DNA from: Acinetobacter bereziniae
GTDB taxonomy: Bacteria > Pseudomonadota > Gammaproteobacteria > Pseudomonadales > Moraxellaceae
Assembly (NCBI GenBank): GCA_009912575.1
Contig: WNDP01000012.1
Span: 1-51,251 of the forward strand
DNA: 51,251 bases
Reading direction: 5' to 3'
Positions 17,683-28,081 of the stretch are shown here, one piece after another. The notes under the pieces are model-generated. The model was not told where the DNA came from. It searched no databases and saw only the letters and a list, made by a program, of their open reading frames with translations. Position 1 is the first letter of the stretch. The number at the start of each line of letters is the position of its first letter. The position numbers and the translations under genes are program-made.

Positions 17683-18600
17683 TCAGCTTTTATATTTTTC
17701 TTTAATGGCGTTGATCAGTTGGTCTTTTTCAGTCCATAACTCATCGACCCAATTTTGAAAACGTTGGCGGTATTCTGCATCGTCTTCGTAGTTACCACCC
17801 AATACCCAGTCTGGAATTTCAATTTTACGCATATTTACAGCAATACGAGGCACTTCACCCAACCAAAATTCCCCATAACCAGGCGCACCGTCTGGATAAA
17901 CAATGGTCATGTCCACCAATGCATCAATTTGATCACCCAAGATACTTAAAGCAAGTGCTAATCCACCTGCTTTCGGTTTTAGTAGATGGGTAAATGGTGA
18001 GTGTTGTTGGTCATGCTTTTGTTGGGTGAATCGTGTACCTTCCAAATAGTTTAAGAGAGTGAAAGGCTGACTGAGAAGCTGTTCACAGGCTTTTCGTGCT
18101 TCTTCCAGATCTCGATATTTGAGTTCTGGATTTTTTGCAATTTGCTCTTTGCTATGTCGCTTCATCATCGGGAAACCTAAAATTTTAAAGGCTTGCCCAA
18201 CAAATGGAATAAAAATAAGTTCCCATTTGGTGAAAAAACGGGTCAAAGGCATGCGGGTTAAACCAAAATACTGGTTGACTGTGGTATCTACCCAACTTTG
18301 ATGATTACAGGTCATTAAATAACGACCTTGCATATTGAGATCTAGATTTTCATCTACGCTAATGTCCCACTGTGTTTCAGGTAGAACATGGTCAATCAGC
18401 CAGTTGTTAATACTGAGCCAACTGTTGGTGATATTTATGTTGGTTTCATCCACCTTCTTCGACTTTTTAAACAGTTTGGTCAGTCCTAATGCAAGCACTG
18501 GAGGACCATGAAAAAAAGTACTCCCAGTAATCACTGTACCAACGGTTAGCCCTTTCGTAATTTTTTTTAAAATAGGTTGCTTCTGCTGCTGAGATGACAT
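17683..18600 (-). CDS. PlsC/YihG-like lysophospholipid acyltransferase
   Basis: The 305-aa protein is a membrane-associated 1-acylglycerol-3-phosphate-type acyltransferase, most like E. coli YihG/YihG-related enzymes. It has a hydrophobic N-terminal anchor (GLTVGTVITGSTFFHGPPVL). Block I is NHQSWVDTT (HX4D catalytic motif, around residues 97-105), block II FFTKWELIFIPFVG, and block III YLEGTRFT. A C-terminal VLGGNYEDDAEYRQRFQNWV segment matches the YihG side of the family. A ribosome binding site AGGAC precedes the ATG. It is first in an operon with the voltage-sensor-like gene. Confidence 0.87.
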   Translation of the reverse strand: MSSQQQKQPILKKITKGLTVGTVITGSTFFHGPPVLALGLTKLFKKSKKVDETNINITNSWLSINNWLIDHVLPETQWDISVDENLDLNMQGRYLMTCNHQSWVDTTVNQYFGLTRMPLTRFFTKWELIFIPFVGQAFKILGFPMMKRHSKEQIAKNPELKYRDLEEARKACEQLLSQPFTLLNYLEGTRFTQQKHDQQHSPFTHLLKPKAGGLALALSILGDQIDALVDMTIVYPDGAPGYGEFWLGEVPRIAVNMRKIEIPDWVLGGNYEDDAEYRQRFQNWVDELWTEKDQLINAIKEKYKS

Positions 18601-18842
18601 AGAACAGTCCTAGTGATTCTTTGTGAATGTGCGTTCAAAGTACACAATATAGTCGTTACAATTTAATTTAAAAAGGTACATTTAACGACTATGTATAAAT
18701 TATGATGATCGTTTTTGCAAAAAAATGTTGAAAATATTACAAAATGTAAAAAAAAGTGTGAATTTTAACAAAACGTCTATAGTGGCGCTTTGTTTTTTAT
18801 ACCAAAATTAGTCTAACAAAAAACACAACTTGGAGGCATGCA

Positions 18843-19493
18843 ATGCGTGCACTATTAATTACAACACTTACAGCTGGGGCTTTAGTACTTTCTGGCTGTC
18901 AAACCACTGGTAATAACATTGGCGGTATGGAATACGACAAATCTGCTTTAGGTGGTTTGATCGGTGCAGCAGCAGGTTACGGTTTGTCTCGTGGTAATGC
19001 GAACAGTTCTTCACAAAATAACCGTGCAGCGGCTATTGGTGCGCTTTTGGGTGCGGGTGCTGGTCTTTATCTCGACAATAAAGAGAAAAAATTACGTCAA
19101 CAAATGCAGGGTACTGGTGTAGAAGTTAGCCGTAATCCAGATGGTTCTGTAGCATTGATTATGCCAGGTAGCATTACTTTTGATACCAACAAGTCAAACA
19201 TCAAACCTAACTTCTACGGTACGTTGAACAAAGTTGTTCAAACATTGAAAGAAGACAACAAGAGTGTGATTCTTGTGACTGGTTATACTGACAATACTGG
19301 TAATGATTCAATCAATATCCCACTGTCACAAAACCGTGCTGCTTCTGTAGCAAACTATTTGAAAGGTCAAGGTGTTCAAAGCCGTATTGATACTCAAGGT
19401 TATGGCTCACAAAATCCAATTGCAGATAATTCAACTGCTGCTGGTCGTGAACAAAACCGTCGTGTAGAGATCAGCATTTACGCTGCAAGCTAA
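18843..19493 (+). CDS. OmpA-family lipoprotein with glycine zipper (YiaD-like)
   Basis: The 216-aa precursor has a lipoprotein signal ending in LSGC (Cys19). A glycine-zipper region follows (about 36-80; GGLIGAAAGYGLSRG and AIGALLGAGAGLYLD), then an OmpA-like peptidoglycan-binding domain (about 105-214; ITFDTNKSNIKPNF, VTGYTDNTGND, LSQNRAASVANYL, GREQNRRVEI). The order matches YiaD-type proteins that tether the outer membrane to peptidoglycan. The codon bias is strong. A GGAGG ribosome binding site precedes the ATG, and it has its own terminator. Confidence 0.92.
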   Translation: MRALLITTLTAGALVLSGCQTTGNNIGGMEYDKSALGGLIGAAAGYGLSRGNANSSSQNNRAAAIGALLGAGAGLYLDNKEKKLRQQMQGTGVEVSRNPDGSVALIMPGSITFDTNKSNIKPNFYGTLNKVVQTLKEDNKSVILVTGYTDNTGNDSINIPLSQNRAASVANYLKGQGVQSRIDTQGYGSQNPIADNSTAAGREQNRRVEISIYAAS

Positions 19494-19530
19494 AAAACAT
19501 CATCACTTATTCTTTTGAGTTTAAGTGGTT

Positions 19531-19565
19531 AAAAAAGGAATCATAATTTTATGATTCCTTTTTTA
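19531..19565 (+). terminator. Intrinsic terminator of the OmpA-like lipoprotein gene
   Basis: AAAAAAGGAATCATAA pairs with TTATGATTCCTTTTTT around a short loop, with T-rich sequence following, 37 bases past the stop. Confidence 0.88.
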
Positions 19566-19827
19566 TTTGAGTGCTTGATACAGCATTATTCATGAATAAC
19601 TCGCGATCTAATGCTCAAAATGTGCTGATGTATTCAGTATATTTGCTTTAGATAATAGTGAATGCCAAATGGCTGATCAATCAACTGCAATATAAAATGA
19701 AGATAACGATTGTATAAAAAGTAGTTGTGATTAAAAACAACAAACAAAGTAGATCACCAAATACGCTTATTTAAAGCAAACGATCTAACAATAGTTTTTT
19801 ATGTCGGAAAAATTCCAATTAAGCATT
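19566..19827. other. Intergenic region before rep
   Basis: AT-rich sequence without a convincing gene. It ends in the candidate rep promoter. Confidence 0.5.
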
Positions 19828-19855
19828 TTGCAAGTCTACTTTAGATGACTATAAT
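19828..19855 (+). promoter_or_regulatory. Candidate sigma-70 promoter of rep
   Basis: TTGCAA (19828-19833) and TATAAT (19850-19855) are separated by 16 bases. The ATG of rep lies 28 bases past the -10, after a GAGGA ribosome binding site. Confidence 0.6.
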
Positions 19856-19883
19856 CGAGCTCGAAGTTTTAAGAGGATGAACA

Positions 19884-21923
19884 ATGTCGAAAGCAAGTCA
19901 ACTGAATGACAAGCAACTTGAAGCCATGAAATATACTCAAGGACCCTTGTTAGTACTTGCAGGGGCGGGTTCAGGTAAAACTTCAGTAATTACCAGAAAA
20001 ATAGCTTATCTTGTACAGCAATGTGGTATTCCCGCACATCGAATTACTGCGATGACGTTTACCAACAAAGCCGCACGTGAAATGAAAGAGCGTGTGGGAA
20101 AATTGTTGGGTAAAGAAGAAGGGAAAGGGCTTTCAGTTTCAACATTCCATACCTTTGGTTTAAATTTACTGCGTATAGAGCTTAAAAATACACCACTTAA
20201 AAATAACTTTTCAATTCTCGACGCAGACGATTGTAAACGTATCCTGATGGACTTAATGCATCGTGATAATTTATCAGGTGCAGAAAGTAAAGATCTGATT
20301 GCCAAAGCCATGAAAAAGATCTCAGATTGGAAAAATGATCTGATTGTTCCTGAGCAAGCACATACCACATGTGAAACGCCAGAAGATGTTCAGTTTGCAC
20401 ACTTGTATCAGTTATATGAGCGTAATCTGCGTGCTTATAATGCAGTAGATTTTGATGATCTTATTGTGATGCCTACACGTTTGTTACAGGACAATGCTGA
20501 AGTCCGTGACCGTTGGCAGAATCGAGTACGTTATTTGTTGGTAGACGAATATCAGGATACCAATACAGCCCAATATATTTTGGTAAAATTATTGGTTGGG
20601 GTGATGGGGCAATTCACTGCTGTAGGTGATGATGACCAATCAATTTATGCATGGCGTGGTGCAAAACCTGAGAATATGGCTTTGCTCAAAGAAGATTTCC
20701 GCAATTTAAAAGTCATCAAGCTTGAGCAAAACTACCGTTCAACCAGTCGTATCTTAAAAGCAGCCAATCATGTGATTGAAAACAATCCGCATATTTTTGA
20801 TAAAAAATTGTGGAGTGATAAAGGACATGGTGAAGTGATTCGGGTCATTACTTGCCGTAATGATGATGATGAATCAGAACGTGTTGTTAAAGACTTGCTC
20901 ACACATAAATTGATGAATGGTAAGAACTGGAAAGATTATGCGGTGCTCTATCGCGGAAACTTTCAAGCTCGGGTGTTGGAAACTCAACTGCGACAAATGC
21001 AGATTCCTTATAAATTATCAGGGGGGCAATCGTTCTTTGGACGGGCTGAAATTAAAGATGTCATGAGCTATTTGCGTGTCATTATTAACCCTGAAGACGA
21101 TAGCGCATTTCTACGCATCATCAATACGCCTAAACGTGCCATTGGTCCAGTAACACTGGAAAAATTGGGACTATTTGCTCAGGAAAATCATTTATCATTA
21201 CTAGCTGCCGCCAGCGATCAACGTTTGACGATGGTGATGCCGAAAAAAGCAACCACCCAGTTGGCAGAGTTTGCGGGCTTTATCAATGATTTTACCCGTG
21301 AGCTTTTGGATGACGATGAACCTGTTCCTAAAATTCGTCAAATGATGAATGAAGCTGGTTATATTGACTATCTCCGTGAAACTGCAGCAACACCAGCGCA
21401 AGAAAAGACCAAACTTGATAATGTCGAAATGCTCTATACCAGCATCCAGAGTTTAATCAATCGTGCTGAAGATGTGGATGAAAAGAACATTGAAAGTGTG
21501 ATTCGTAAAATGGTCTTACTGGATATGTTAGAACAGCAACAAGAAGATGAAGACACAGACAAAGTCAATCTTTTGACATTGCATGCTTCTAAAGGTTTGG
21601 AATTCCCATTTGTGTACATTATGGGTTTAGAAGAAGAGCTTTTGCCACACAAGAACTCGATTGCTGCTGAAAAGATTGAGGAAGAACGTCGTCTCATGTA
21701 TGTGGGCATTACCCGAGCACAACAAGGTCTGACCTTAACTTTGGCTGAGCAGCGTAAAAACGGTGGGCAAATGAAGCAAATGACACCGAGTCGCTTTTTA
21801 GATGAGCTTCCACAAGATGAGTTAGATTGGTTAGGCCGTAAGAAAAAGCTTGCTGAAAATGTTGATCCGAAACAACAGGCTCAACAGTATTTACAGAATC
21901 TAAAAGCGTTATTAAAACGCTAA
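19884..21923 (+). CDS. rep: ATP-dependent DNA helicase Rep
   Basis: The 679-aa SF1A helicase unwinds DNA 3' to 5' and helps forks pass bound proteins. Motif I is GAGSGKT (residues 27-33), Ia MTFTNKAAREMKER, motif II LLVDEYQDTN, motif III VGDDDQSIYAWRGA, motif IV region QNYRSTSRIL, motif V LLTLHASKGLEF, and motif VI EERRLMYVGITRA. The length (E. coli Rep is 673) and the short C-terminus separate it from UvrD. It is probably a single transcript or joined to dut, 108 bp downstream. Confidence 0.95.
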   Translation: MSKASQLNDKQLEAMKYTQGPLLVLAGAGSGKTSVITRKIAYLVQQCGIPAHRITAMTFTNKAAREMKERVGKLLGKEEGKGLSVSTFHTFGLNLLRIELKNTPLKNNFSILDADDCKRILMDLMHRDNLSGAESKDLIAKAMKKISDWKNDLIVPEQAHTTCETPEDVQFAHLYQLYERNLRAYNAVDFDDLIVMPTRLLQDNAEVRDRWQNRVRYLLVDEYQDTNTAQYILVKLLVGVMGQFTAVGDDDQSIYAWRGAKPENMALLKEDFRNLKVIKLEQNYRSTSRILKAANHVIENNPHIFDKKLWSDKGHGEVIRVITCRNDDDESERVVKDLLTHKLMNGKNWKDYAVLYRGNFQARVLETQLRQMQIPYKLSGGQSFFGRAEIKDVMSYLRVIINPEDDSAFLRIINTPKRAIGPVTLEKLGLFAQENHLSLLAAASDQRLTMVMPKKATTQLAEFAGFINDFTRELLDDDEPVPKIRQMMNEAGYIDYLRETAATPAQEKTKLDNVEMLYTSIQSLINRAEDVDEKNIESVIRKMVLLDMLEQQQEDEDTDKVNLLTLHASKGLEFPFVYIMGLEEELLPHKNSIAAEKIEEERRLMYVGITRAQQGLTLTLAEQRKNGGQMKQMTPSRFLDELPQDELDWLGRKKKLAENVDPKQQAQQYLQNLKALLKR

Positions 21924-22031
21924 TTTTGAAATATGCATTTTACTGGTTTTGTCGGCTGCTATTTAACATTCAGCCTATTTTGCCAAAGAGTAAAGTGCTT
22001 TTAACTTTTTTATTTAAGCAAGGATTTCAAT

Positions 22032-22484
22032 ATGAAAGTTCAAGTAAAGGTACTTGATCAACGTTTAGGTCAAGCATGGCCAATGCCTACCTATGCGACT
22101 ACAGGTTCTGCAGGTCTGGATTTGCGCGCATGTGTCGATGAAGCGATTCAAATTGAACCAGGTCAAACGATTTTGGTGAAAACAGGGATGGCGATTTATA
22201 TCGAAGATCCTCAATTTGCAGGCTTAATTTTACCGCGTTCGGGCTTAGGTCATAAACACGGTATCGTGTTGGGTAATTTAGTTGGACTGATTGATTCAGA
22301 CTATCAAGGTGAGTTGATGGTTTCTGTATGGAATCGTGGTCAAACAACCTTTACTTTAGAGCCTGGCGAACGTTTAGCACAATATGTGTTGGTCCCCGTG
22401 ATTCAAGCGCAATTTGATATTGTCAGTGAGTTTGAGGCGACTGAACGTGGTGCTGGTGGCTTTGGTCATACAGGCAAAAATTAA
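22032..22484 (+). CDS. dut: Deoxyuridine 5'-triphosphate nucleotidohydrolase
   Basis: The 150-aa trimeric dUTPase hydrolyses dUTP to dUMP and keeps uracil out of DNA. The five motifs are present: [10 protein letters not shown] (I), [12 protein letters not shown] (II), [14 protein letters not shown] (III), [11 protein letters not shown] (IV) and [10 protein letters not shown] (V, the C-terminal arm). A ribosome binding site AAGGA precedes the ATG. The order dut-algC-argB is also known from Pseudomonas. Confidence 0.96.
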   Translation: MKVQVKVLDQRLGQAWPMPTYATTGSAGLDLRACVDEAIQIEPGQTILVKTGMAIYIEDPQFAGLILPRSGLGHKHGIVLGNLVGLIDSDYQGELMVSVWNRGQTTFTLEPGERLAQYVLVPVIQAQFDIVSEFEATERGAGGFGHTGKN

Positions 22485-22501
22485 GCCTTTAAAGCTGATT
22501 T

Positions 22502-22526
22502 AAAAGGCCTGATTTATCAGGCTTTT
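22502..22526 (+). terminator. Intrinsic terminator of dut
   Basis: AAAAGGCCTGA and TCAGGCTTTT form a stem with one G-U pair around TTTA, ending in a T run, 17 bases past the dut stop. Confidence 0.82.
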
Positions 22527-22601
22527 TAAATATTTTGTTGATATGTAACAAAAAATATGTATAAAGCAAAGTATAAAATTGAATATATTATGAAGAATTT
22601 G

Positions 22602-22628
22602 TTGATAAATTACATTTGACCCTATAAT
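22602..22628 (+). promoter_or_regulatory. Possible promoter of algC
   Basis: TTGATA (22602-22607) and TATAAT (22623-22628) are 15 bases apart, slightly short. It lies after the dut terminator and 86 bases before the algC ATG. Confidence 0.35.
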
Positions 22629-22713
22629 AAATTCTTAAATAAATGAATTACTTACTTAGTGATGCCAAAGTTGAAATTGAGTAATAGAGGGTTGGCAAAT
22701 AGAAGTTTTGCTT

Positions 22714-24150
22714 ATGATCAAAATGAATGATTTTCCTTTTCAAATTTTCCGTGCATATGACATTCGTGGGAAAGTTGAAATGATGAAACCTGAGTTAATT
22801 CAGGGTATTGCTGATGCCTTGGCAAATCAACTCATTGCAAAAGGTCAATCACAAGTGACATTGGGCTATGACGCACGTTTAAGCAGCCCTGTTTTTGCCC
22901 AAATTATCAAACAAGTATTGCAAAATAAAGACATAGAAGTGACTGAAATAGGTTGCTGCTCAACGCCACAATTGTATTTTTCAGCACGTAATACGCAGGG
23001 TAATGGCATCATGGTAACCGCCAGCCATAATCCCAAAATGGATAATGGTATTAAATGGATCATCCAATCTGAGCCTCCATCACCAGAAATGATCCAAAAT
23101 ATTGGTGCTCAAGCTGCACAATATCTGCAAAATGCCCAATATTCGGAACTGACACAAGCCTCACAATTAACAGTATCGCATCAAATTAAATCTGAATTCT
23201 GTTTATCTTATCAATCGGCATTACTCAACGATATTCAGTTGAACAAACCACTAAAAGTGGTGATTGATGGTTTAAATGGTTCGGCTGGGTTTTGCGCTAA
23301 TCTTGTCCTGAAAAAACTTGGTTGTGACGTGATTGCTTTGCGTTGTAATGCAGATGGTAATTTTCCAGATCACGCACCTGATCCATCTCAAGCGACACAT
23401 TTAGAATTATTGCGCCAGAATGTACTCAATCATCAAGCAGATATAGGAATAGCTTTAGATGGTGATGGCGATCGGGTTGTTTTACTGGATGAAAATGCAC
23501 ATATCATTTCAGCAGATCGACTATTGGCCTTATTTGCACAAATGTGTTTAAAAGATCATCCACAACATGAAATTGTTTTTGATGTGAAATGTTCGTCTAT
23601 GGTACGTCAAGCAGTTGAGCGCTTAGGTGGACAAGCAAAAATGATTCGTACCGGCAGTAGTTTTTTACGCAAGTATATGTCGCAGTCCAAAGGGCAGGCT
23701 GTTTTTGGCGGAGAATATGCAGGTCATTATGTGTTCAATGATGGGCGTGGTCTAGGTTATGACGATGGCTTATATGCTGCATTGCGTGTGATGGAATACT
23801 TATGTCATTTTCCTCATGCAACATTGTCAGAAATTTTAGCTTGTTATCCTGATCGTTTTTATACGGAAGATACCTACATCAGTACCCACCATACAGATCC
23901 AAAAATCGTACTGAATGAAATTGAGCATCTCAGTCATCAGTTTGGTGCTGAATTAAGTAAAATTGATGGTGTTCGACTTGATTTTGAACATGGATTTGGC
24001 ATTATTCGAGCATCGAATACGGGTGAGTATTTTACGGTTCGTTTTGATGCAGATTGTCAAAATCGTTTAGATGAGATTCGTCAGACATTTGCGTCTATGC
24101 TCCGTGATCGCTATCCTATGATCGCCCAAGATATTTTACAGGCACATTGA
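22714..24150 (+). CDS. algC: Phosphomannomutase/phosphoglucomutase
   Basis: The 478-aa alpha-D-phosphohexomutase interconverts mannose or glucose 6- and 1-phosphates for capsule, LPS and exopolysaccharide precursors. Four domains can be followed: FRAYDIRGKVE at the start, the phosphoserine loop TASHNPKMDNGIKW (catalytic Ser), the metal loop DGDGDRV, the sugar-binding loop GGEYAGHYVF, and the phosphate-binding domain IIRASNTGEYFTVRFD. I chose the ATG at 22714, eight bases after AGAAG; a TTG at 22708 and an ATG at 22723 are alternatives. The domain order and length fit the Pseudomonas AlgC type. Confidence 0.92.
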   Translation: MIKMNDFPFQIFRAYDIRGKVEMMKPELIQGIADALANQLIAKGQSQVTLGYDARLSSPVFAQIIKQVLQNKDIEVTEIGCCSTPQLYFSARNTQGNGIMVTASHNPKMDNGIKWIIQSEPPSPEMIQNIGAQAAQYLQNAQYSELTQASQLTVSHQIKSEFCLSYQSALLNDIQLNKPLKVVIDGLNGSAGFCANLVLKKLGCDVIALRCNADGNFPDHAPDPSQATHLELLRQNVLNHQADIGIALDGDGDRVVLLDENAHIISADRLLALFAQMCLKDHPQHEIVFDVKCSSMVRQAVERLGGQAKMIRTGSSFLRKYMSQSKGQAVFGGEYAGHYVFNDGRGLGYDDGLYAALRVMEYLCHFPHATLSEILACYPDRFYTEDTYISTHHTDPKIVLNEIEHLSHQFGAELSKIDGVRLDFEHGFGIIRASNTGEYFTVRFDADCQNRLDEIRQTFASMLRDRYPMIAQDILQAH

Positions 24151-24190
24151 TTTCTTGCACGATCCATACTCATCGATCAAGCCGCTATAG

Positions 24191-25117
<927 letters not shown>

Positions 25118-25137
25118 ACTTCGTTTTTGTCTAATCA

Positions 25138-25164
25138 AAGCCAGTGTTTTTACACTGGTTTTTT
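25138..25164 (+). terminator. Intrinsic terminator of argB
   Basis: CCAGTGT and ACACTGG form the stem around a T-rich loop, followed by TTTTTT. Confidence 0.88.
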
Positions 25165-25286
25165 ATTGGGTCGAGGATTTATCTCTTATCAACCATTTGT
25201 AGCATGTTTTAAAATGGTCATTTTTTCGTCATATAAGTGTCATACGGATTGCCTAGTGTAAGTAAAAGCTCAAGGAGTCTAAAAAT

Positions 25287-26073
25287 ATGTTCGCAAAATT
25301 AAATCAGTATCGCCAGAACTTCCAGAACTTCAATTTACCTTTACCTAAACCTAAAAAAGCACAGTCACAATATAAATTTGAATGGGTTGAAGACCTTAAA
25401 CAACTCAAAGAAGTACAAAAATTCCGAGCAGTCCAATTTGCAGATCAGTTTGGTATCTACTTTGAAAACGGTTTAGACCAAGATCTTTATGACCTCGATT
25501 GTGAACATGCAGTATTACGAGACAAATGGAGCAATGAAATTGTTGCTTATACCCGTTTGAAATTGATTCAAGGACATGAACTTGCACGTAGTTATAATGC
25601 ACAAGAGTTTGATGTTTCACAAGTTCTCAGAACTTTCGAATATCGTTGAAATTGGACGTACCTGTGTTCACCCTCGTTATCGTAATGGACGTGCCTTATC
25701 AATGCTGTGGCTAAATCTAGTTCCTACTGTACTTTGGAAAATGAAAGCCAAACATTTAATGGGCTGTGTCAGCATTCGCTTGGAAGACAACAAGGCACGT
25801 GCTTATTACACTCACCAGCATCTTAAAAAAATGACGGCCAAGCAATCGATTGATGTCAAGGCTAAACCAGCTTTTGAACCAACTCACCCAGAATATAGTT
25901 TTCCACAAGATGAGAGAATTCCTAAACTATTTGATGTGTATTTGAAAATGAATACACGTTTATCAAAGCAGGCATACCATGATGAATCATTTAATTGTTT
26001 GGATTATTTTGTATTTCTAGATGTTAATGAAGTCGCAAAAAAATTCGTACTCAATAAGATGGTCAATCGTTAA
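25287..26073 (+). pseudogene. OlsB-like GNAT acyltransferase, frameshifted
   Basis: Two adjoining frames together give one protein of the Acetyltransf_5/OlsB-like family, related to ornithine-lipid N-acyltransferases and acyl-homoserine-lactone synthases. The first frame (25287-25649) gives FEWVEDLKQLKEVQKFRA, FADQFGIYFENGLDQDLYD and AVLRDKWSNEIVAYTRLKL. The second (to 26073) gives the hallmark VEIGRTCVHPRYRNGRALSM followed by LW, then MGCVSIRLED. Reading shifts by one base between about 25610 and 25650; an extra base, or two lost, explains it. An AAGGAGT ribosome binding site serves the first frame; the second has none. It could be a real mutation, a sequence error, or (less likely) programmed frameshifting. 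No known slippery heptamer is seen. Confidence 0.8.
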
Positions 26074-26085
26074 GCGCAATTCATT

Positions 26086-26147
26086 GGGGTAGTTTAAATT
26101 TTTATTTGTGTTGAATCTGAATCAAAATTCAATGCTATCCCTTTTTT
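26086..26147 (+). terminator. Terminator after the OlsB-like gene
   Basis: GGGGTAG (26086-26092) pairs with CTATCCC (26135-26141, one G-U), enclosing a smaller TTGAAT/ATTCAA hairpin, and is followed by TTTTTT. Confidence 0.65.
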
Positions 26148-26276
26148 CCAATCAATCGGTTTAGCCTTTTGCTCTAATATCCGCTGGTGTGCTGTTATTT
26201 TCAGTTATTGAGATTTGCAAGCCGCAGCGGAGTCATGCACAATATTCTTATAAATAAAACGCTGTATGAATACACT

Positions 26277-27125
26277 ATGTGCCAATTGCTTGGAATGAAC
26301 TGCGCTGCTCCTACCGATATTACATTTTCGTTTCGTGGGTTTTCTCAACGTGCTGGAATAACCTCTGATCATTCTGATGGGTTTGGTATTGCTTTTTTTG
26401 AAGATAAAGCCTGTCGTTTGTTTGTGGACAACCAATCCGCAGTCGTATCACCCATAGCAGAGTTAGTACGGAATTATCCAATTAAATCACGTAATGTGAT
26501 TGCGCATATTCGTAAGGCAACTCAAGGTAAAATCACGCTAGAAAATTCACATCCTTTCATTCGTGAGCTGTGGGGGAGGCAATGGATTTTTGCGCACAAT
26601 GGTGACTTACATAATTTTCATCCGCATTTATCGGGCCGCTTTACGCCTGTAGGCAGTACGGATAGCGAGTTGGCATTTTGCTATTTACTCGAGCAACTGG
26701 TATTAAAATTTGGTTATTTTGAGCCGAGTTTAAATGATGTGTTCGCGTTACTTGAAGAAATTTCACCTAAAATTGCCGAATATGGCACTTTTAATTTCTG
26801 CCTTTCAAATGGACAAGCATTATTCAGTTATGCGACCACTAAATTACATTGGATTGTTAGAGAATATCCATTTAAATATGCACGTTTAATCGATATTGAT
26901 GTTGATATCGATTTTAGCCAATTTACCACCCAAGAAGATCGGGTTGCTGTTATTACTACAGAACCATTAACTCAAAATGAAGTATGGACAGCATATAAAC
27001 CTGGTGAAATGATTTTATTTAAAGATGGTAAAGTGTTAAAAACTGCCACGACACATGTAGAGCGCCTAGCACGAGAAGCAGCAGACCCAAGTTTGGTGAG
27101 AATAACCAAAGCAGATCAATATTAG
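26277..27125 (+). CDS. Class II glutamine amidotransferase (YafJ-like)
   Basis: The 282-aa protein is an N-terminal-nucleophile (Ntn) glutamine amidotransferase domain. Its catalytic Cys2 comes directly after the initiator Met (MCQLLGMNCAAP), which sets the start at 26277 rather than at an upstream in-frame start. Other family marks are SDGFGIAFFEDKACRLF, HIRKATQGKI, SHPFIRELWG, WIFAHNGDLHNF and GSTDSELAFCYLLE. There is no synthetase partner in the chain, as in YafJ and EgtC-type proteins; the nucleophilic acceptor is unknown. It is probably a single-gene unit. Confidence 0.87.
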   Translation: MCQLLGMNCAAPTDITFSFRGFSQRAGITSDHSDGFGIAFFEDKACRLFVDNQSAVVSPIAELVRNYPIKSRNVIAHIRKATQGKITLENSHPFIRELWGRQWIFAHNGDLHNFHPHLSGRFTPVGSTDSELAFCYLLEQLVLKFGYFEPSLNDVFALLEEISPKIAEYGTFNFCLSNGQALFSYATTKLHWIVREYPFKYARLIDIDVDIDFSQFTTQEDRVAVITTEPLTQNEVWTAYKPGEMILFKDGKVLKTATTHVERLAREAADPSLVRITKADQY

Positions 27126-27410
27126 TTTAATATTAATTGATGAGTTGGAATTACTGTGTATAAATTCTAATGAATTAAACCAACTAATATATAATCTAAT
27201 CATGATTATAAATAATTGTTGTTTTAAAATTGGTTAAAAAATATCTTACTCTTTTAGTTTGATTAATAAAATTATTTTAATCTAAACAATAACTTAAATA
27301 ATAATACTGTTTTTTTAATGAATCCCGAGTAATACGGTTCATTTTTATTTGACTTGATTCTCGTTAATATGGATTTTAAAGGTCAAAACATTATTTTTTA
27401 AGGTGATCGT

Positions 27411-27866
27411 ATGAAGATGAAATGGATTCCAGAATATAACACTGGTATCGATGTGATTGACGATCAGCATAAAAGGATTTTGGATTACATCAATGAGATT
27501 GATGAAATTGGTATAGCAACGGATCGTTTTCGTATTAAACAAATACTCGATAATATTATCGATTACACTCAATCGCATTTTACATTTGAAGAAAGTTTAC
27601 AAGAAGAAGCAGGTTATAAATATCGTGTTCCACATAAACGTGTGCATGATTTATTTATTAAGCGTATTGAAAGCTATCGTGAAAGTTTTGAACAGGGTCA
27701 TTCAGTCGAAAAAGAATTACATGAAGTGCTCTCTAAATGGTTAATTAATCATATCCAACATGATGATGCTGATTATGTTGGTGCTGTGAAATTAAACATG
27801 ATGGGAATTATTAAAGAAAATGAAAAGAAAAAAGGTAAGAATTGGTTTGCACGATTTTTTTCATAA
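27411..27866 (+). CDS. Bacteriohemerythrin
   Basis: The 151-aa protein is a non-heme di-iron oxygen-binding protein. The iron ligands are all present: His20 (DDQHKRI), His56 and Glu60 (SHFTFEE), His75 and His79 (HKRVH), His114 and Asp119 (HIQHDD, HX4D). It may store or sense oxygen or iron. The C-terminal tail is basic (EKKKGKNWFARFFS), an amphipathic end that might touch the membrane. The AAGGTGAT ribosome binding site is good, and a strong terminator follows. Confidence 0.93.
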   Translation: MKMKWIPEYNTGIDVIDDQHKRILDYINEIDEIGIATDRFRIKQILDNIIDYTQSHFTFEESLQEEAGYKYRVPHKRVHDLFIKRIESYRESFEQGHSVEKELHEVLSKWLINHIQHDDADYVGAVKLNMMGIIKENEKKKGKNWFARFFS

Positions 27867-27971
27867 CATTACAGAGATTTCTGCCTAAGTTATGAGAATG
27901 ACCAGCTCTCTAATTAAAAAAATTCAGAGGGGATAAAAAGAAATAAGAGAGATTATAAAAAAATCTAGCGC

Positions 27972-28004
27972 AGCAAATCATCGAGGGGTGATTTGCTTTT
28001 TTCT
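27972..28004 (+). terminator. Intrinsic terminator of the hemerythrin gene
   Basis: AGCAAATCA and TGATTTGCT form a 9-bp stem around eight bases, followed by a T-rich run. Confidence 0.88.
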
Positions 28005-28081
28005 TTTAAACTTTGATTTTCAGCATCGACAAAGGCAAAATAGCAGAACTTTTTACGAAACACCTCATGCAGGATAATTCT

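Noticed and set aside
25576-26073. Second half of the OlsB-like gene as a separate gene
   Set aside because: It has no ribosome binding site, and its first 20 or so residues are only the shifted reading of the first half.
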